A stretch of 64,000 nucleotides of DNA, from assembly GCA_002335605.1 (NCBI GenBank), contig BEDY01000012.1:62001-126000 (forward strand), in the 5' to 3' direction. Below, one piece after another: positions 21,747-33,367 of this stretch. Position 1 is the first letter of the stretch, and each line of letters opens with the position of its first letter. Below the pieces are notes generated by a model. The model made no database searches and was not told where the DNA came from. It saw only the letters and a list, made by a program, of their open reading frames with translations. Both the position numbers and the translations under genes were made by a program. This stretch comes from Prillingera fragicola. Its lineage: Eukaryota; Basidiomycota; Tremellomycetes; Trichosporonales; Trichosporonaceae.

Positions 21747-22560
21747 TGGTAGGCTAAATACACCGAGATAACAGCAGCTGACGGGCAGTCTGTCACATTG
21801 CATACCTCGCTCGGAGACCTCAAGGTATGGCCGCTGATCTGCCGCGAGCGACATGCTGACATAGTAGATCGAGGTCTTCTGTGAGGCTGTTCCGCGTACA
21901 GCAGAGGTGAGCGCATCGCGGGCAGTGGGCATGGCTGGGCAGAGGAACAAGTTGGGATCTTCATCAGAACTGATCCTGCCTGAAGCCCGTCACATCGTTG
22001 CGCGGCGCTGACAGAGCCAGAACTTTCTTGCTCTCTGCGCATCAGGCTACTACGACGGTTGCCTGCTTCACCGCAACATCAAGGGCTTCATGGTCCAGAT
22101 GGGTGACCCGACGGGAACGGGAAAGGGAGGACAGAGTATCTGGGGTGCACCCTTTGCGGACGAGGTCAGGCAGACGCTCAAAGTGAGTCCGTCGTCATTG
22201 CCGTCTGTGAACGTACTGACGCGCACAAGTTTAACAACCGCGGAATAGTCGCTATGGCCAACGCTGGGCCGGACACCAACAAATCGCAGGTACGTAGATC
22301 TGCCCCAGCAAAGCCCTGGTGTTGCTACAACTTGGACACGGGAGAGCAGTGGACTGACATTCCAGTTCTTCATCACCTACGCCAAGCAGCCCTCACTGGA
22401 TGGCAAATACAGCATCTTTGGGCGTGTAATCGACGGCGCGGACAGCACGCTCGACACAATCGAGCGCGAGCCAGTCAACCCCAAACACCGGCCATTGAGC
22501 GAAATCAGGATCAACAGCATCACGATCCACGCCAACCCGGTTGCTGACGCGCAAAAGTAG
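21747..22560 (+). CDS. PPIL3: Peptidyl-prolyl cis-trans isomerase, cyclophilin-like PPIL3
   Basis: PPIL3 is a small spliceosome-associated cyclophilin. Joining ATG (21747-21749) directly to the exon that begins [18 protein letters not shown] gives the expected N-terminus, so the first coding exon is only the start codon. Later exons give [20 protein letters not shown] and [20 protein letters not shown], which contain the catalytic R-x5-Q region ([10 protein letters not shown]). [19 protein letters not shown] carries the substrate-pocket residues, and [16 protein letters not shown] follows. It ends [10 protein letters not shown] at TAG 22558-22560. Length is about 165 residues, as in animals. 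About five short introns are present. Confidence 0.92.
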
Positions 22561-22630
22561 AATCAATAGGAAACGATAAAGTGTACAGTATAGTGTTTGC
22601 ACATGCATGGCATAATAGACTTCGTTCTGG

Positions 22631-24045
22631 CTAGGCGCCGCCGTACCACCCTGTAGCCGAGGGGCGAGACTCGTCGGGGGGCTGGCGATGGGGGATGGCC
22701 GATTCGGTAATGTTGAAGAGCATCTTGGCGTTCTCCCAGTCCTGCATCGTAAACGTTGTAAGGCTCTGGTGGCTGCGTGGCTCCAGGCCCTCGTCCTCGA
22801 CGGGGTTGTACGCGTCGCGCGTGCCTGCTCTGTCAGCTCTCCTCTTCCGTGTTTCCCCAGAGCTACTTACGAATGATAATCTCGCCGTCCTCCTTGTCCT
22901 CCACCTCCACACGCTGGTCATGAATGAGGAAACTCGTGTAGAAAATGTTTTCGACTGTCTGGCCGAAGTCGTCGGGGTTGACCACAAGACGGAAGAAGTT
23001 GACTCCACGGCGTTCGGGGTCGAGGCGGCCAAGGGCCTTGTGCACCTGACAGTCAGCCGCAGCGACCAACGGGCAGACTCACAATCTTAATGTTGTGCTC
23101 TGTGAGGTTCTTCTCCTGTTTCTCCTGCTCGATACCCATAGGCTTGACCGCCGCGCCGAGATTCTCCTTGCGTGCGCGGTGGACGACGCGTTTTTGATGC
23201 TGCACGACAAGTGGGCCGTTCCTGCCATGTCAGCCAGCCGTCCCATCGCATGCCCACACTCGCACTCACATGAACTCTACTCCTGGCACGCGACGGCAAA
23301 ACTTTATCGCCATGCGTCCAATACGTTTCCAGTCGCCCAGCTCTGCGCCTCGACGAGACGGGCGCTGGCGCCGCCGCCTCGCAGCCTGGGTGGCTACGGC
23401 GTCGCTGTCCTCGTCGCTGGCTTCCTCCTCAGGATCGTCGACGCCAAGAAGTCTCCTCACACTAACACCGTCAGCCCAGCCAAGCCCAGCACACCCACTT
23501 GTGGAACATATCCTCGACATCAAACGTAGTCTCCCCATACCCCTTCATACGCAGCAAATGGTGCGCAGTATCCACGTGCGCGAGCAAAACATGCGAGTCT
23601 GTCATGGCAAGATCCGTAGTCTTGCTACCAGTATGCTTGAACAGCTGGTTCGACTTTCCGACCAGCCGCTCAAGATCCTCGGGCCGCGCACCATCACGCA
23701 GACGCAAGTCTACCCTCGTCAGCACAGCTCCCCACCGAGTCACGCACCGATAGTCTTCTTCTCGAGGTCCCGATACTGCTCCTGCGCATACTGCCTCTCG
23801 TCATGCGGCACAAAACCCCACAGCGCCTTGTCGTCTTCGGCGGGATTGGCGCGTCCCCCGTCCTCCATCTCCTCGTCGCCATCGTCATCGACCGCGCGCC
23901 CCTTGCCTTTATCCCTCGGTCCGCCGTTGCGCTGCGGCTCGTCATTGACGTCAAAGTCCTCGTCGTTGTGGAGGAAGGCGTTTGTGTCCTCGTCCTCGAG
24001 GTTGCGCGACGGTCGAGGCCGCGAGGGGCCTGCTTGGCTGGACAT
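22631..24045 (-). CDS. NSE4: SMC5/6 complex kleisin subunit NSE4
   Basis: Nse4 is the kleisin that bridges the Smc5 and Smc6 heads and binds Nse1-Nse3, acting in DNA repair and restraint of recombination intermediates. ATG at 24045 opens MSSQAGPSRPRPSRNLEDED, an acidic leader. Next come the N-terminal kleisin helices (DERQYAQEQYRDLEKK; EDLERLVGKSNQLFKHT; DSHVLLAHVDTAHHLLRMKG), an Arg-rich linker, and the Nse4 C-terminal winged-helix domain with RRGVNFFRLVVNPDDFGQTV and FYTSFLIHDQRVEVE. It ends in ATGWYGGA at 22631. About five short introns separate these blocks. It lies head to tail with SCM3, upstream on the same strand. Confidence 0.9.
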
Positions 24046-24234
24046 GGCGGATGGTGGAGGGAGTGTTGTTGAGACGCGTCGAGCTAGGAACACAGCCGTG
24101 TATGGGCATTTGGTTCCGCACATAGCAAGTGCGGCATTTATCCGGTTTATCCAGTTGTCAACAGCGAGACGGACGAGACGTTATCATAATGCGTATGCTA
24201 CAACTAGATCGTACAAGCTCAGACAGCCGCGAAG

Positions 24235-27200
24235 CTACGCAGAGACACGCGGTGGGCGACCCTGCGAGGCTGAGCGACGCGTCGGCGAGGCAGAAGGGGC
24301 GGCGCCAATGTCCAAAATGGCCGACATTGTCGTCCGGCGTCGTTTACGCGCTGGCGAGGCCGTCGATGCAATGTTATTTTCTACAGGTGTGTTATTGTCG
24401 TTACTAGACGCCTTGCGCTTGTGCGGTGAGACGGAGGACTGGCGGGTAGATGTGGTAAGTGTGAATGCGCTGGTCGAGTGCGTCACGTTTGGTTGCGATG
24501 ATCGGCGAGAGGAGGCTTTGAGGATGAAGACTCCAGTGGGGTGGGGGGAGGACGTCGGCTTAGGCGTAAATGATAGACGTGGGGTGGACGACAGAGAGAA
24601 TGCACCTGTGGAGTGCTTGGGCGAGGCGGTGGTCTCTGCCACTTTGAGAGCGTGCCAAGGAGCCTTCGCAACGGTGGAAACCGAATCAGACGATGCGATT
24701 GGACTCGGCGGCAGGATCGGCTGCTGGGACGAGAGTTCTGCGGCGGTTACTGATTCTGGGACGAGCGACTGTCGGCGTCGTACGTGGACAATGTATGTGC
24801 TCTCTCGCCTCACTGCGGCCACTCGCTTGGGGACAGAGGGCAATGGGCCTGTGGGCAATGGCGTGAGGCGACGGGGATTGACGATGTACCGTCTCAGCAG
24901 CTTCGCCGCCTGACCTGAACTCGTGCGCGCAGAGGAGGCCGAGGGCGAGGGCGATGCCGTTCGAGGTGGCGTGTTGCCAAACTCCGAGGCAGTGGCGAAT
25001 GGCGTCTCTCGAGAGCTTGCTGCACCCTCTAGGGCGGCCGATGAAGATCGCGGTGGACTCGGGAAGCTACTCTGTAAGTTGCGCGAAGTCTGCTTCTGGT
25101 TGGCGGCAGCGATAGTGGGCAACGAGCGCGATTCCTCAACCATCTCATCCAAGACCCTAGCAGTCGAATTCTTGCGAGAGCGAAACTTGGCAGGCGCAGA
25201 CTGTCGACGGGGACCAATCTGACGACCACGCTTAGCAGGCGGCGACGAGGATGGCAGTGAGGAGGTTGCAGGGGACGGCGGAGCAGACGACTCAGTCGTC
25301 AGAGGCGACGAGGCGCGAGGAGACATGCCCGCCGCGACAAAGTCGTCATAATTTATCTGCTTTTGACCAGAAATGCGGCGAGATGAGCGACGAGAGCCTG
25401 GCTCCTCAGCGGCCGCAAGTGGGGCCACCACGACGTGGACGTCTGCAGTTGATGTACCGGGAGTTTCAACCACAGCCGGCGCGACTGCGGCTTCCATGGG
25501 CTCCTCATCGACTTGTGGCTCGGCCTCCACCTCAGAGCCTACCCATTGAGGTTCCTCGATCTGGGCATCTTCGACCTGTCGTTCGTCCAGCTCTGACTCT
25601 TCCGCCGGCGACTCGAACGTGTCCTCAGGGGAGGACACACGAAGCCCTTCAGAGTCTTGCATTTGATGCTCGCCGTCCGTCTCGCTGTCGTCGGAGTACG
25701 TCTCACGCAACGGCGGTTCCTCCAGCGGCGATTCAAACATGCCCTCCGACTCGCTCATGGACACCGCTACCCTGCCGGGCGCGATGCTGACGAACTGCTC
25801 GTCGTCCGACTCGTCCAAGAGATCCTCAAAGTCGGTCGTGTGATGCGACAGCTGCGAGGTAATGTAGGAATCGGGTACGCGATCCACGCGCTCCTCGTCG
25901 CTCTCTTCGTCCGTGTCTTCCTCGCTCGAGCCTTCGTCAGCGTCGTAGCGCTCCCCCAACTCGTCGTCGGTCGTCAAGTCTAGACTGTCGTCGCTTTCCG
26001 CGTAGGGGATATCCTCTTCGTCCAGATCGCTGTCTTCGCCGTCGGATAGCGGAAGCTCATCGTTGAAGCCAACACATGCCTTGCGCCGGAATCGACCCTG
26101 ACAGGCATGCGCGTTTGCCTCGCGCTGACCGCCGGCAGAAAGACACGACTTGCATCGGCGGACAGCGTTGCGGCGCCTGTCCCCGTTCGGGTGTTGCACG
26201 GGGGCGAGATAAGGGACGTCAATAGGAAGACTGCCGTCATCGCTCTTGCTGCCGTCCATGTCTGGGTTCTCGTGGGGGCAAAACCTAGGTCGGACGCGTC
26301 CACGGCAGGCGTGGGCGAGCTCCCGCCGCTGACCACCAAACTTTCGGCAGGCGCGGCATCGTCGCACCGAAGTGGCTGGCGCGTGCGAGTCGGCGTTCAC
26401 CTCCACGGCATCATGCCCTTCAGCAGGTATGCTGTCCAGTGGGGGAAGGTGTCGTGCAGGCAGAGGAAAGGCCTCCGGCACGGGCTGCGGAAGATCCAAA
26501 GGGAACGCGACAGGAGCCTCCCGATCGGCGTCATGTGGCCGCAACTTCAACCGTGCTTTGACCACGGTGATTTGTCGGCGTGGAGGCAGGTAGCCTCCTG
26601 GGTCGAGGAGGCCGTCTGGGATGAGATCTGGCATGCGACGGGGATGAACGGGATAGATTTTGCGAATCTGAATCTCGCCCGTGGGCCGTGCGACTGCCTG
26701 TAAACGACGTCGATGCTTGTTCACGGCCTGGGTGAGGGCAGAGGATGGCTGAGAGAAGCGTAGAGGCGCGAAAGGTCGTGATGATCTCCTAGCGCGATAA
26801 GGTGAAGGTGCCTTTGAGTCAGCGGAGTCCCATCCATTCACTCACCGTTGGGTCCCCATTGTCCCAGTAAAGGTCCATGTCAGTCCCTCGCGCCGCCCGC
26901 TCGCGTCGAAGCTGCCGCTCTGCTGCGAGAAACGACTCCAGCTCCCGCATGTCTTCGGCACTCGGTCCAGGTTCCGCCGCGACGCCATCGTCCGAGTAAC
27001 CACCATCGTCGTCTGGTTCCAATCGCCCTGAACGCGCCGGGCGCGAGCTCTCGACGAACACGTCGGCATCGTCGTCCGATTCGACGTCGATAGACTCACC
27101 CAAGCGGCCACAGGGCTGGCGGAGGTGTCGCAAGGTTCCACGGTCGCGCTCAACTTTCCAGTTTGTAAGGTCGATTTCGTCATCGTCTTCTAATGGCACA

Positions 27201-27508
27201 TTGCCATACTTGTCGTAGATAGCGTTCCAAGTGTCTGCGAGCCTGCGTGTTGCCTCTTCGCGTCGGCGCGCGAGCTCGTACTGGTTGTCAACTCGTACCC
27301 TTGGACGCGGGTCATCAGAGTTCTCTGATGGTGTTGGAGAGGTGTCGCGCGAGGAGGAGGGGGGATGTGGTAGTGTTGGTGGTCGTTGTCGTGGGTAGTC
27401 GTCGATTTCATGCGCGGTGGTGGTAGGTTGTTTATGTGCCCTCCATGGCGGCGACGGCGAACCCGACTCGGGTGATGCCGAGGATTCTGCGTCTTGAGAG
27501 GGTTGCAT
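24235..27508 (-). CDS. SCM3: Scm3/HJURP family CenH3 chaperone with tandem Cys/His clusters
   Basis: Scm3 deposits the centromeric histone H3 variant. ATG at 27508 gives exon 1 (to 26846) and one 34-nt intron (26845-26812), for 1,079 residues. The Scm3 motif is at about residues 78-130: ELARRREEATRRLADTWNAI, YDKYG, then DDDEIDLTNWKVERDRGTL. Two near-identical clusters, C-x2-C-x11-H-A-C-x8-C with a shared GGQR core, lie at about residues 373-399 and 441-467. A long acidic region (about 470-700) and basic AT-hook-like patches (KRGRQIGPRR; final QGRPPRV) follow. Fungal Scm3 proteins are known to carry lineage-specific C-terminal DNA-binding modules, including a Cys-rich metal-binding cluster, which agrees with this layout. 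Identification rests mainly on the short motif. Confidence 0.75.
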
Positions 27509-27728
27509 CCCGGGCACGCTGGGGAGCGGTAGGTAGAGGTTGCTTTGGGGGTCTAGGCCATTTGAATGCGTATTGTTGCAGCTGAAGGAGTGAAAGAGGA
27601 AGGATGTTGACCATAAGAAAACGACAGTGGGTATAAACATCCCACTCACATTCAGGCACGGAATTCCCTCCACTTTTACAGCGTCCCCATGAGTTTCTTT
27701 GCTCATTCTTACTCTTTCATTACTCACA

Positions 27729-28759
27729 ATGCGTCCTACTCTATCACGTCTCCTGGGAAGCACTCGCGCGGTCAGGTCGCTTCTTGGGGCTGCACAGTCT
27801 GGCGCTTCCTGCAGCGGCGCACCTGTGGGACCAAACAACTCGGCATTGCCCCCAGTCCGCTACCACATCTTTGACTCACCCCTGCCCTACCCCGTTGGAC
27901 TCAAGCTTCAGTCAGACGTCGTCAACGGCCGTCTCAAAGCTCGAGAGAGTGATCCTAATGCTGGCAAGCAGGACGTTCTGTTTCTCCTCGGTGCGTTTAC
28001 AGCCGTCTTGCCGGTTTGCTGACAAATAGAGCACACTCCGACATACACGACTGGACGCCGCGACAACACCCCCAACCCAGAGGAGCTGCACCCCGAGGAG
28101 AAAAAGGTGCAGAACGTCGGTGCAGGATTCTTCATCACCAAGCGCGGGGGCCAGGTCACCTACCACGGCCCTGGACAGATTGTGGGCTACCCCATTCTCG
28201 ACTTGAACGCCATGCAGACTCCGACCAGATGTTACGTCGAGTACCTCCAGGCTCTACTCGCCGACTACTGCCGTGACTTTGGTCTCGATGTTCATGCCCC
28301 TCATCCTGATGGCCACGTCGGTGTCTTTGCGTCACCGACAGAAAAGGTGGGCCCATACGAGGATGGCGAGGGTTGCTGACATTTGTGTAGGTCGCCTCTA
28401 TCGGCATTCATCTCTCTCATCGCATCACGTCGCACGGCTTTGCGATGAACATTACTCAGGAGCCTACAGCCTGGTTCGATCTTGTGACAGCTTGCGGCCT
28501 GAACGACGTTCATGCCGGCAGCCTGAACCAGATGCTCCAGCGCCTGGACGCCAGCAAGAAGCAGCTCTCCGTCAACGATGTTGCTAACGACCTCGTCCCT
28601 CGCTTCTCGAGCACTTTCCAGCGCGAGTTCATCCCTCTGATGGGCGACGAGGGTGACGCCGATGTCAAGGCTATCCGCGCTGCGGTGGAGGAGGCCGAGG
28701 TGGCATCCAAGGCCGCGTTGAAGGAGGCTGGCCCCTGGCCCACTAAGCCGAGGGTGTAG
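27729..28759 (+). CDS. LIP2: Octanoyl-[acyl-carrier-protein] protein transferase (lipoate biosynthesis), mitochondrial
   Basis: LIP2/LipB moves octanoyl groups from acyl-carrier protein to lipoyl domains in the mitochondrion. ATG at 27729 opens a basic, Ser/Arg-rich presequence (MRPTLSRLLGSTRAVRSLLG). Domain landmarks are DVLFLLEHTPTYTTGRR, then FFITKRGGQVTYHGPGQIVG (the signature RGGxxTYHGPGQ) and GYPILDL. Next are EKVASIGIHLSHRITSHGFA, whose Lys is catalytic in LipB, and DLVTACGL, which holds the catalytic Cys. A C-terminal helical extension of about 70 residues runs to TAG 28757-28759. Two introns lie near 27990-28029 and 28346-28390. The gene is divergent from SCM3 across 220 bp. Confidence 0.93.
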
Positions 28760-29187
28760 GTCAACCGCCATGCATAATGTATCTGGGCAGAAGAGGAGTG
28801 CGGATAGATGTCAAAGTAGCCGCAGACATAGATAAAAGCCTAACATTTGATGCACCACAGCTCTGGCAGAACATGAACAAATCGCCCTTGGTTGGGTGAC
28901 AGAGTGGTGCCCCGGATGTGCAGCCAGCATCACACCACCCGAATCAAGGGGGCCGCTTCGCCATCGCCTCCCCTCTTCGTCCATTCCACCACCAATCCAA
29001 CAATTTAGACGCGCTCAGCAATCTCGTAGGCGGGAGAATGCTGGCACAGCGCACTGCATAGCACTCCCTTTCATCACACACGCCCCCGCTCGCTGCTGGC
29101 TGCTGCACAGCGCCGCTGCCCACCGCCCGCTCCAACGCGGCATCACCGTGTTGTGGGCTTGAGCACCCTTTTCATCTCTTCAACGAC
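28760..29187. other. Intergenic, LIP2 3' / DUF1746 gene promoter
   Basis: This is 428 bp between two + strand genes. It includes an ATGCAT near 28770. I see no gene. Confidence 0.45.
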
Positions 29188-30377
29188 ATGGTGTACGCGC
29201 CGCAGCGCCGCCATCTCGTGGCACAGGTGCGTTCACATTATACTGTTATGGGAAGCATGGCTGACGCATCGCACAGTTGTCGACAGCGTTACAGGCGCTG
29301 GCGCTTATGCAGCACCTGTACTGGCCCAACACGCTTGTGCTCATGGGCCGCGTCGTGTCCTTGCTATGTACGTCTTGGGCGTGGAGCTGAGCGGGTAGCT
29401 GACGGCTTTAGATGTTCGCACGCCAGAGTTTCAGCCGCACCGCTCGTTGTTGGGCATGTTTGGCATGGTGACGTTGACAAACTCGGTTGCGGGATTGTTC
29501 CATCTCATCGGCGACGGGTCGCCTGGGCTCATGCTCGACTTTGTTGGTCAGAGTGAGTGTTCCTTCAACGTTTAAAGAATTGAGCTGACAGTCGACAGCG
29601 CAACCTGCGTCATTGACACGCATCCTCCTCCTCGACCTTGCCATCTATGCCATTCAACTGACGACCATGGTCGTGTGCTACATTACCAACTATGGCCCCA
29701 ATCTCCCCAAATCCGACGTCTTTCCCTACGACGATCTCCTCCTCCCCCCTCTGCCCACTCCAACACGAGCGCACACGACTGCGACCGACTTTGACATTGA
29801 GACCGGCAACCAGTTCCGCTCACGGCGGCACGGCAAGGGACCGCGGTATCACCAGCTTGCGGACGCTGCGGAGGTGTGGTTGGAGGACGAGGATGAGGAA
29901 GAGGAGGGATTGAATGGTGAGTATTCCACCTTGGCTACGCGAGGCGACATGCTGACACCAGCAGCAACGAGCTCCCTCCTCCCCGGCGCACCTGTGCGAC
30001 GACGCCGCAATGTTCCACTCATTCTGTCCGTGCCGGTTCTCCACTTTTTAAACCTCGTGTTCCGCCTTCCTTCTCCCACACCACCACCAGCTGTGGTCTC
30101 TGGCGGTACGCCGCTGGTCAGTCCTCCACTGACCCCTCGCGTGAGCGATGGCGGCGTCACGGCACTAGCTGCTGCTCTAGCTGCCGCTCAGACACGCGCC
30201 GAGACAGGCCAGACCACGAGCACGCAGCGCTTGGCGTCGACTCTTGAAGGTGGTACCGGACTGGGAAGGACGGGGGAGACTGCAGGGAACAGTGACGAGG
30301 CCGAGAGGGGAGGGAGGGACCAGGGCGGTGAGAGGAGGATACCGGGAGACTACTGGACCACTAGAGCCGGGCCTTAG
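29188..30377 (+). CDS. DUF1746 membrane protein, Dsc4-like subunit of the DSC ubiquitin ligase
   Basis: The N-terminal region matches the fungal DUF1746 layout found in S. pombe Dsc4, a subunit of the Golgi/endosomal DSC E3 ligase that activates SREBP-type factors and degrades orphan membrane proteins. ATG at 29188 gives MVYAPQRRHLVAQ, then LSTALQALALMQHLYWPNTL and VLMGRVVSLL after an intron, then RSLLGMFGMVTLTNSVAGLF and RILLLDLAIYAIQLTTMVVC. These make three or four membrane segments. A long hydrophilic, acidic then Ser/Pro-rich C-terminal half contains one more short hydrophobic patch (VPLILSVPVLHFLNLVFRLP). Five introns are inferred. The role follows from family resemblance only; membership of a DSC complex here is inference. 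Confidence 0.68.
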
Positions 30378-30589
30378 GTTTTTGACATCTGTACTCCTGT
30401 ATGCACGCTAAATGTGTTCAGTGTGCTGTGCTCTCATGTCTCGATGCCGTTGCTCGCCGCTTGCTCACTGTTCAAGTGACAAACGACTCGGTGGGCGGAA
30501 GCAAATCAATCCGCATCAAAGTGGAGGCTTGAAAGACTCGTCGACAATCTCCAATCTTCTCTCTCCATTCTCAAAAGGACACTCGAACA

Positions 30590-33083
30590 ATGTCCAGCAT
30601 CACCCTCCCCCTCACTGCCCAACCCCTGCTCTCTATCGGCGCTCCCGCCGCCTTTCTCGGCAACGAGATCGTCTGGGACGCATCGGCTACCGAGCCCGTC
30701 CTCGGCGCCGCCAAGGGCGAGGATGCCGTCCGTGCCGAGCTGAACAAGGCTGCCCCCGCTGCTGGCCCTGCGCTCCCCTCGCTCCCTACCGAGTTTGGCG
30801 CCAAGACTCCCTTTGTCGAGGTCTCGCCTATCCTTGATGCGCTCGACGACTACCTTGCTTACCGGTATGTGGTGATTGTGAGAAAGGTAGCTTACAAGCA
30901 GTACCTACTTTGCCGGCTCCAAGTTTGGCTTCAACGATGCGCTGATCTGGGGTACCATCCGTTGTAAGTCCTCGGGTTGATACTGTGAGTAGGCTGACAC
31001 TGCAGCCAACTCGTCGGCCGTTGGCTCGATCCGCAAGCCCGGACGTCCCCACCTCCTCCGTTGGTACACTCAGGTCGAGACCCAGCCCATGTGCCGCCAG
31101 CTCCTCGACAGCCACCTCAAGGCCCGTTCGGGTGCCGACAAGGGCAGGAACGTCAAGCGTACCGAGACCATTGAGGCTGTTCTGCCCAACGCCGTCCAGG
31201 GCAAGGTTGTTGTTCGCTTCGCCCCCGAGCCCTCAGGCTATCTCCACATTGGCCACCTGAAGGCTGCCATTCTCAACCGCTTCTTTGCCGACAAGTATGA
31301 CGGCAAGTACATTCTCCGTTTCGACGACACCAACCCTCTCAAGGAGGAGGGTGAGTTTGAGGACGCTATCAAGGAGGACCTTGCTATGATCGAGGTTGCC
31401 TTTGACAAGGTCGTCCACACCTCGGACCACTTTGACAAGATCCAGCAGTTCACCGAGCAGCTCATCAGACAGGGTGACGCTTTCATGGACAACACGGACG
31501 CCGAGCTCGTCAAGGAGCAGCGCCGTGCTGAGATCCCGTCCAAGAACCGCGACGCGTCGATCGAGGACAACCTCGCGCGCTTCAAGGCCATGTGCGAGGG
31601 CACGCCCGAGGGCAAGACCTGGTCGCTCCGTGCCAAGATTGACTACCAGCACAAGAACGGCACCATGCGTGACCCCGTCATCTACCGTTACGTCGACGGC
31701 TCGCACCACATCACCGGCACCCAGTACAAGGCCTACCCCATGTACGACCTGGCGTGCCCAGTGATTGACCACCTTGACGGTGTTACCCACGCGCTCCGCG
31801 CCAACGAGTACGCTGCGCGCCACGAGCAGTACGCCTGGTTCCTTGAGCGCCTGGGCTTCCCCAAGATTGAGATCTTTGACTTTTCGCGTATCGACTTTGT
31901 CTACACTGTGCTCTCGAAGCGCAAGCTCAAGTACCTGGTGGAGAAGGACGTTGTGTCCGGCTGGGGCGACCCCCGTTTCCCCACTGTGCGCGGTATCCGC
32001 TCGCGTGGTATGACTGTCAAGGGCCTCAAGGACTACATTGTCGGCCAGGGTGCTTCGCAGCAGCAGCTTCAGCTCGAGTGGGACGGTATCTGGACCGTGA
32101 ACAAAAAGGTCATTGACCCCATTGCTCCTCGCTACTGGGCTGTTTCCGAGGACAAGGTGGTCCCCGTGACTGTCGAGGGCCGCGACACGGACGCCGAGGT
32201 TGCTGAGTCCAAGCCTCTGCACAAGAAGAACCCCGAGATTGGCAACAAGCAGATGGTGTTTGCCTCCAACCTGATCATGGAGCAGGAGGACGCCAAGTCG
32301 TTTGGTGACAACGAGGAGATTACCGCCATGGACTGGGGAAACGTCTTTGTGACTGAGAAGAAGGTCAACGCCGCCGGCGACGTCGAGTCGCTCAAGGTCA
32401 AGCTCCACCTCGAGGGCGACTTTAAAAAGACCTCGAAGAAGGTCCACTGGCTCGCCGCCTCGACCTCTGCGCACCCTCTGGTCCCTGTCTCGCTGATCGA
32501 GTACGACTACCTCATCACCAAGAAGAAACTCGAGGAGGGCGACGACCTCGACGCCGTCGTCAACCCCAAGACCGAGTACCGCACCGCCGCCCTCGCCTCG
32601 GCCGAGGTCGCCAACCTCAACAAGTGGGACATTATCCAGTTTGAGCGCAAGGGCTACTACATTTACCAGGGCACAAAGGACGCCGAGGGCCGCCTGGAGT
32701 TTGGCTTCATCCCCGACGGCCGCCTCCAGACCGTCACCCTCAAGGCCACCCCGGCCGCAGAGACCGTCAAGGACAAGAACGCAGCCAAGGGATCCTGGGG
32801 CAAGCCGGGTCCCAAAGCCGCCGCCGCAGCCGCCGCAGTCACTGGCGCAGTCGCCGCAGCCGCCTCGGCAGTAGGCGGAGCCGTCGCGGCCGCCACGGCA
32901 GCCGTGACCGGCACCACGGCCGCGGCGCCCGGAACCAAGACGTACCTCTCCAACGCCTCGAGTGGGTTTGAGATTCCTATCCGTACGGAAATGTTCGAGT
33001 CGGACCGGATTTATGGCGCGGAAGAGGTCAAGGCTGAGGCAAAGGTTGACATGTTCCCTTCCAAGCCTATCTATGACGCGTAG
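30590..33083 (+). CDS. GUS1: Cytosolic glutamyl-tRNA synthetase
   Basis: This enzyme charges tRNA-Glu with glutamate in the cytosol. Exons 30590-about 30865, then about 30902-30962, then the rest from about 31006 encode an N-terminal GST-like domain (interaction with Arc1/MetRS-type partners). The class I catalytic core follows: VVRFAPEPSGYLHIGHLKAA is the HIGH box, and VLSKRKLKYLV is the KMSKS-type loop. The eukaryotic/archaeal-type beta-barrel anticodon domain comes next (PRYWAVSEDKVVPVTV onward). The unusual part is an Ala-rich stretch at about 32811-32940, where runs of Ala alternate with VTGAV, SAVGGAV and TAAVTG, near the C-terminus. The protein then resumes with FEIPIRTEMFESDRIYG and ends at 33083. 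Confidence 0.96.
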
Positions 33084-33367
33084 GTTTTGTAGTAGGTAGT
33101 GGTTTGCATTTCGTGCAGGGCATGAGCTCGGTGGTGCGCGGGCCGTACCAAGAGCGGGGCGGGGTGATTCCCCACCTCGAGTCGTGTTTGGGAGGGGCAT
33201 CGGACTTGATCGTAAAGAGAATGGGCGACAGGCCGTAGGTGGCACTGATCACTTTACGTTGTGTTGCGGTGTGTTTCTGTGTTTTCCGTGCGACACAAAG
33301 TTTCGACCTCGCAAATTATCGTGCATGTCAAGACGTTATAAAATATACAACAAAAAGCATCTACCCT

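Noticed and set aside
23270..24913. 547-codon + strand open frame opposite NSE4 and SCM3
   Set aside because: It runs across exons and introns of two well-supported minus-strand genes and has no recognisable domain.
31233..33245. Very long open frame (670 codons) antisense to glutamyl-tRNA synthetase
   Set aside because: It mirrors the sense gene's strong C-ending codon bias, which removes stops on the opposite strand. Its Leu/Val/Gly/Asp composition is an artefact and no domain is visible.
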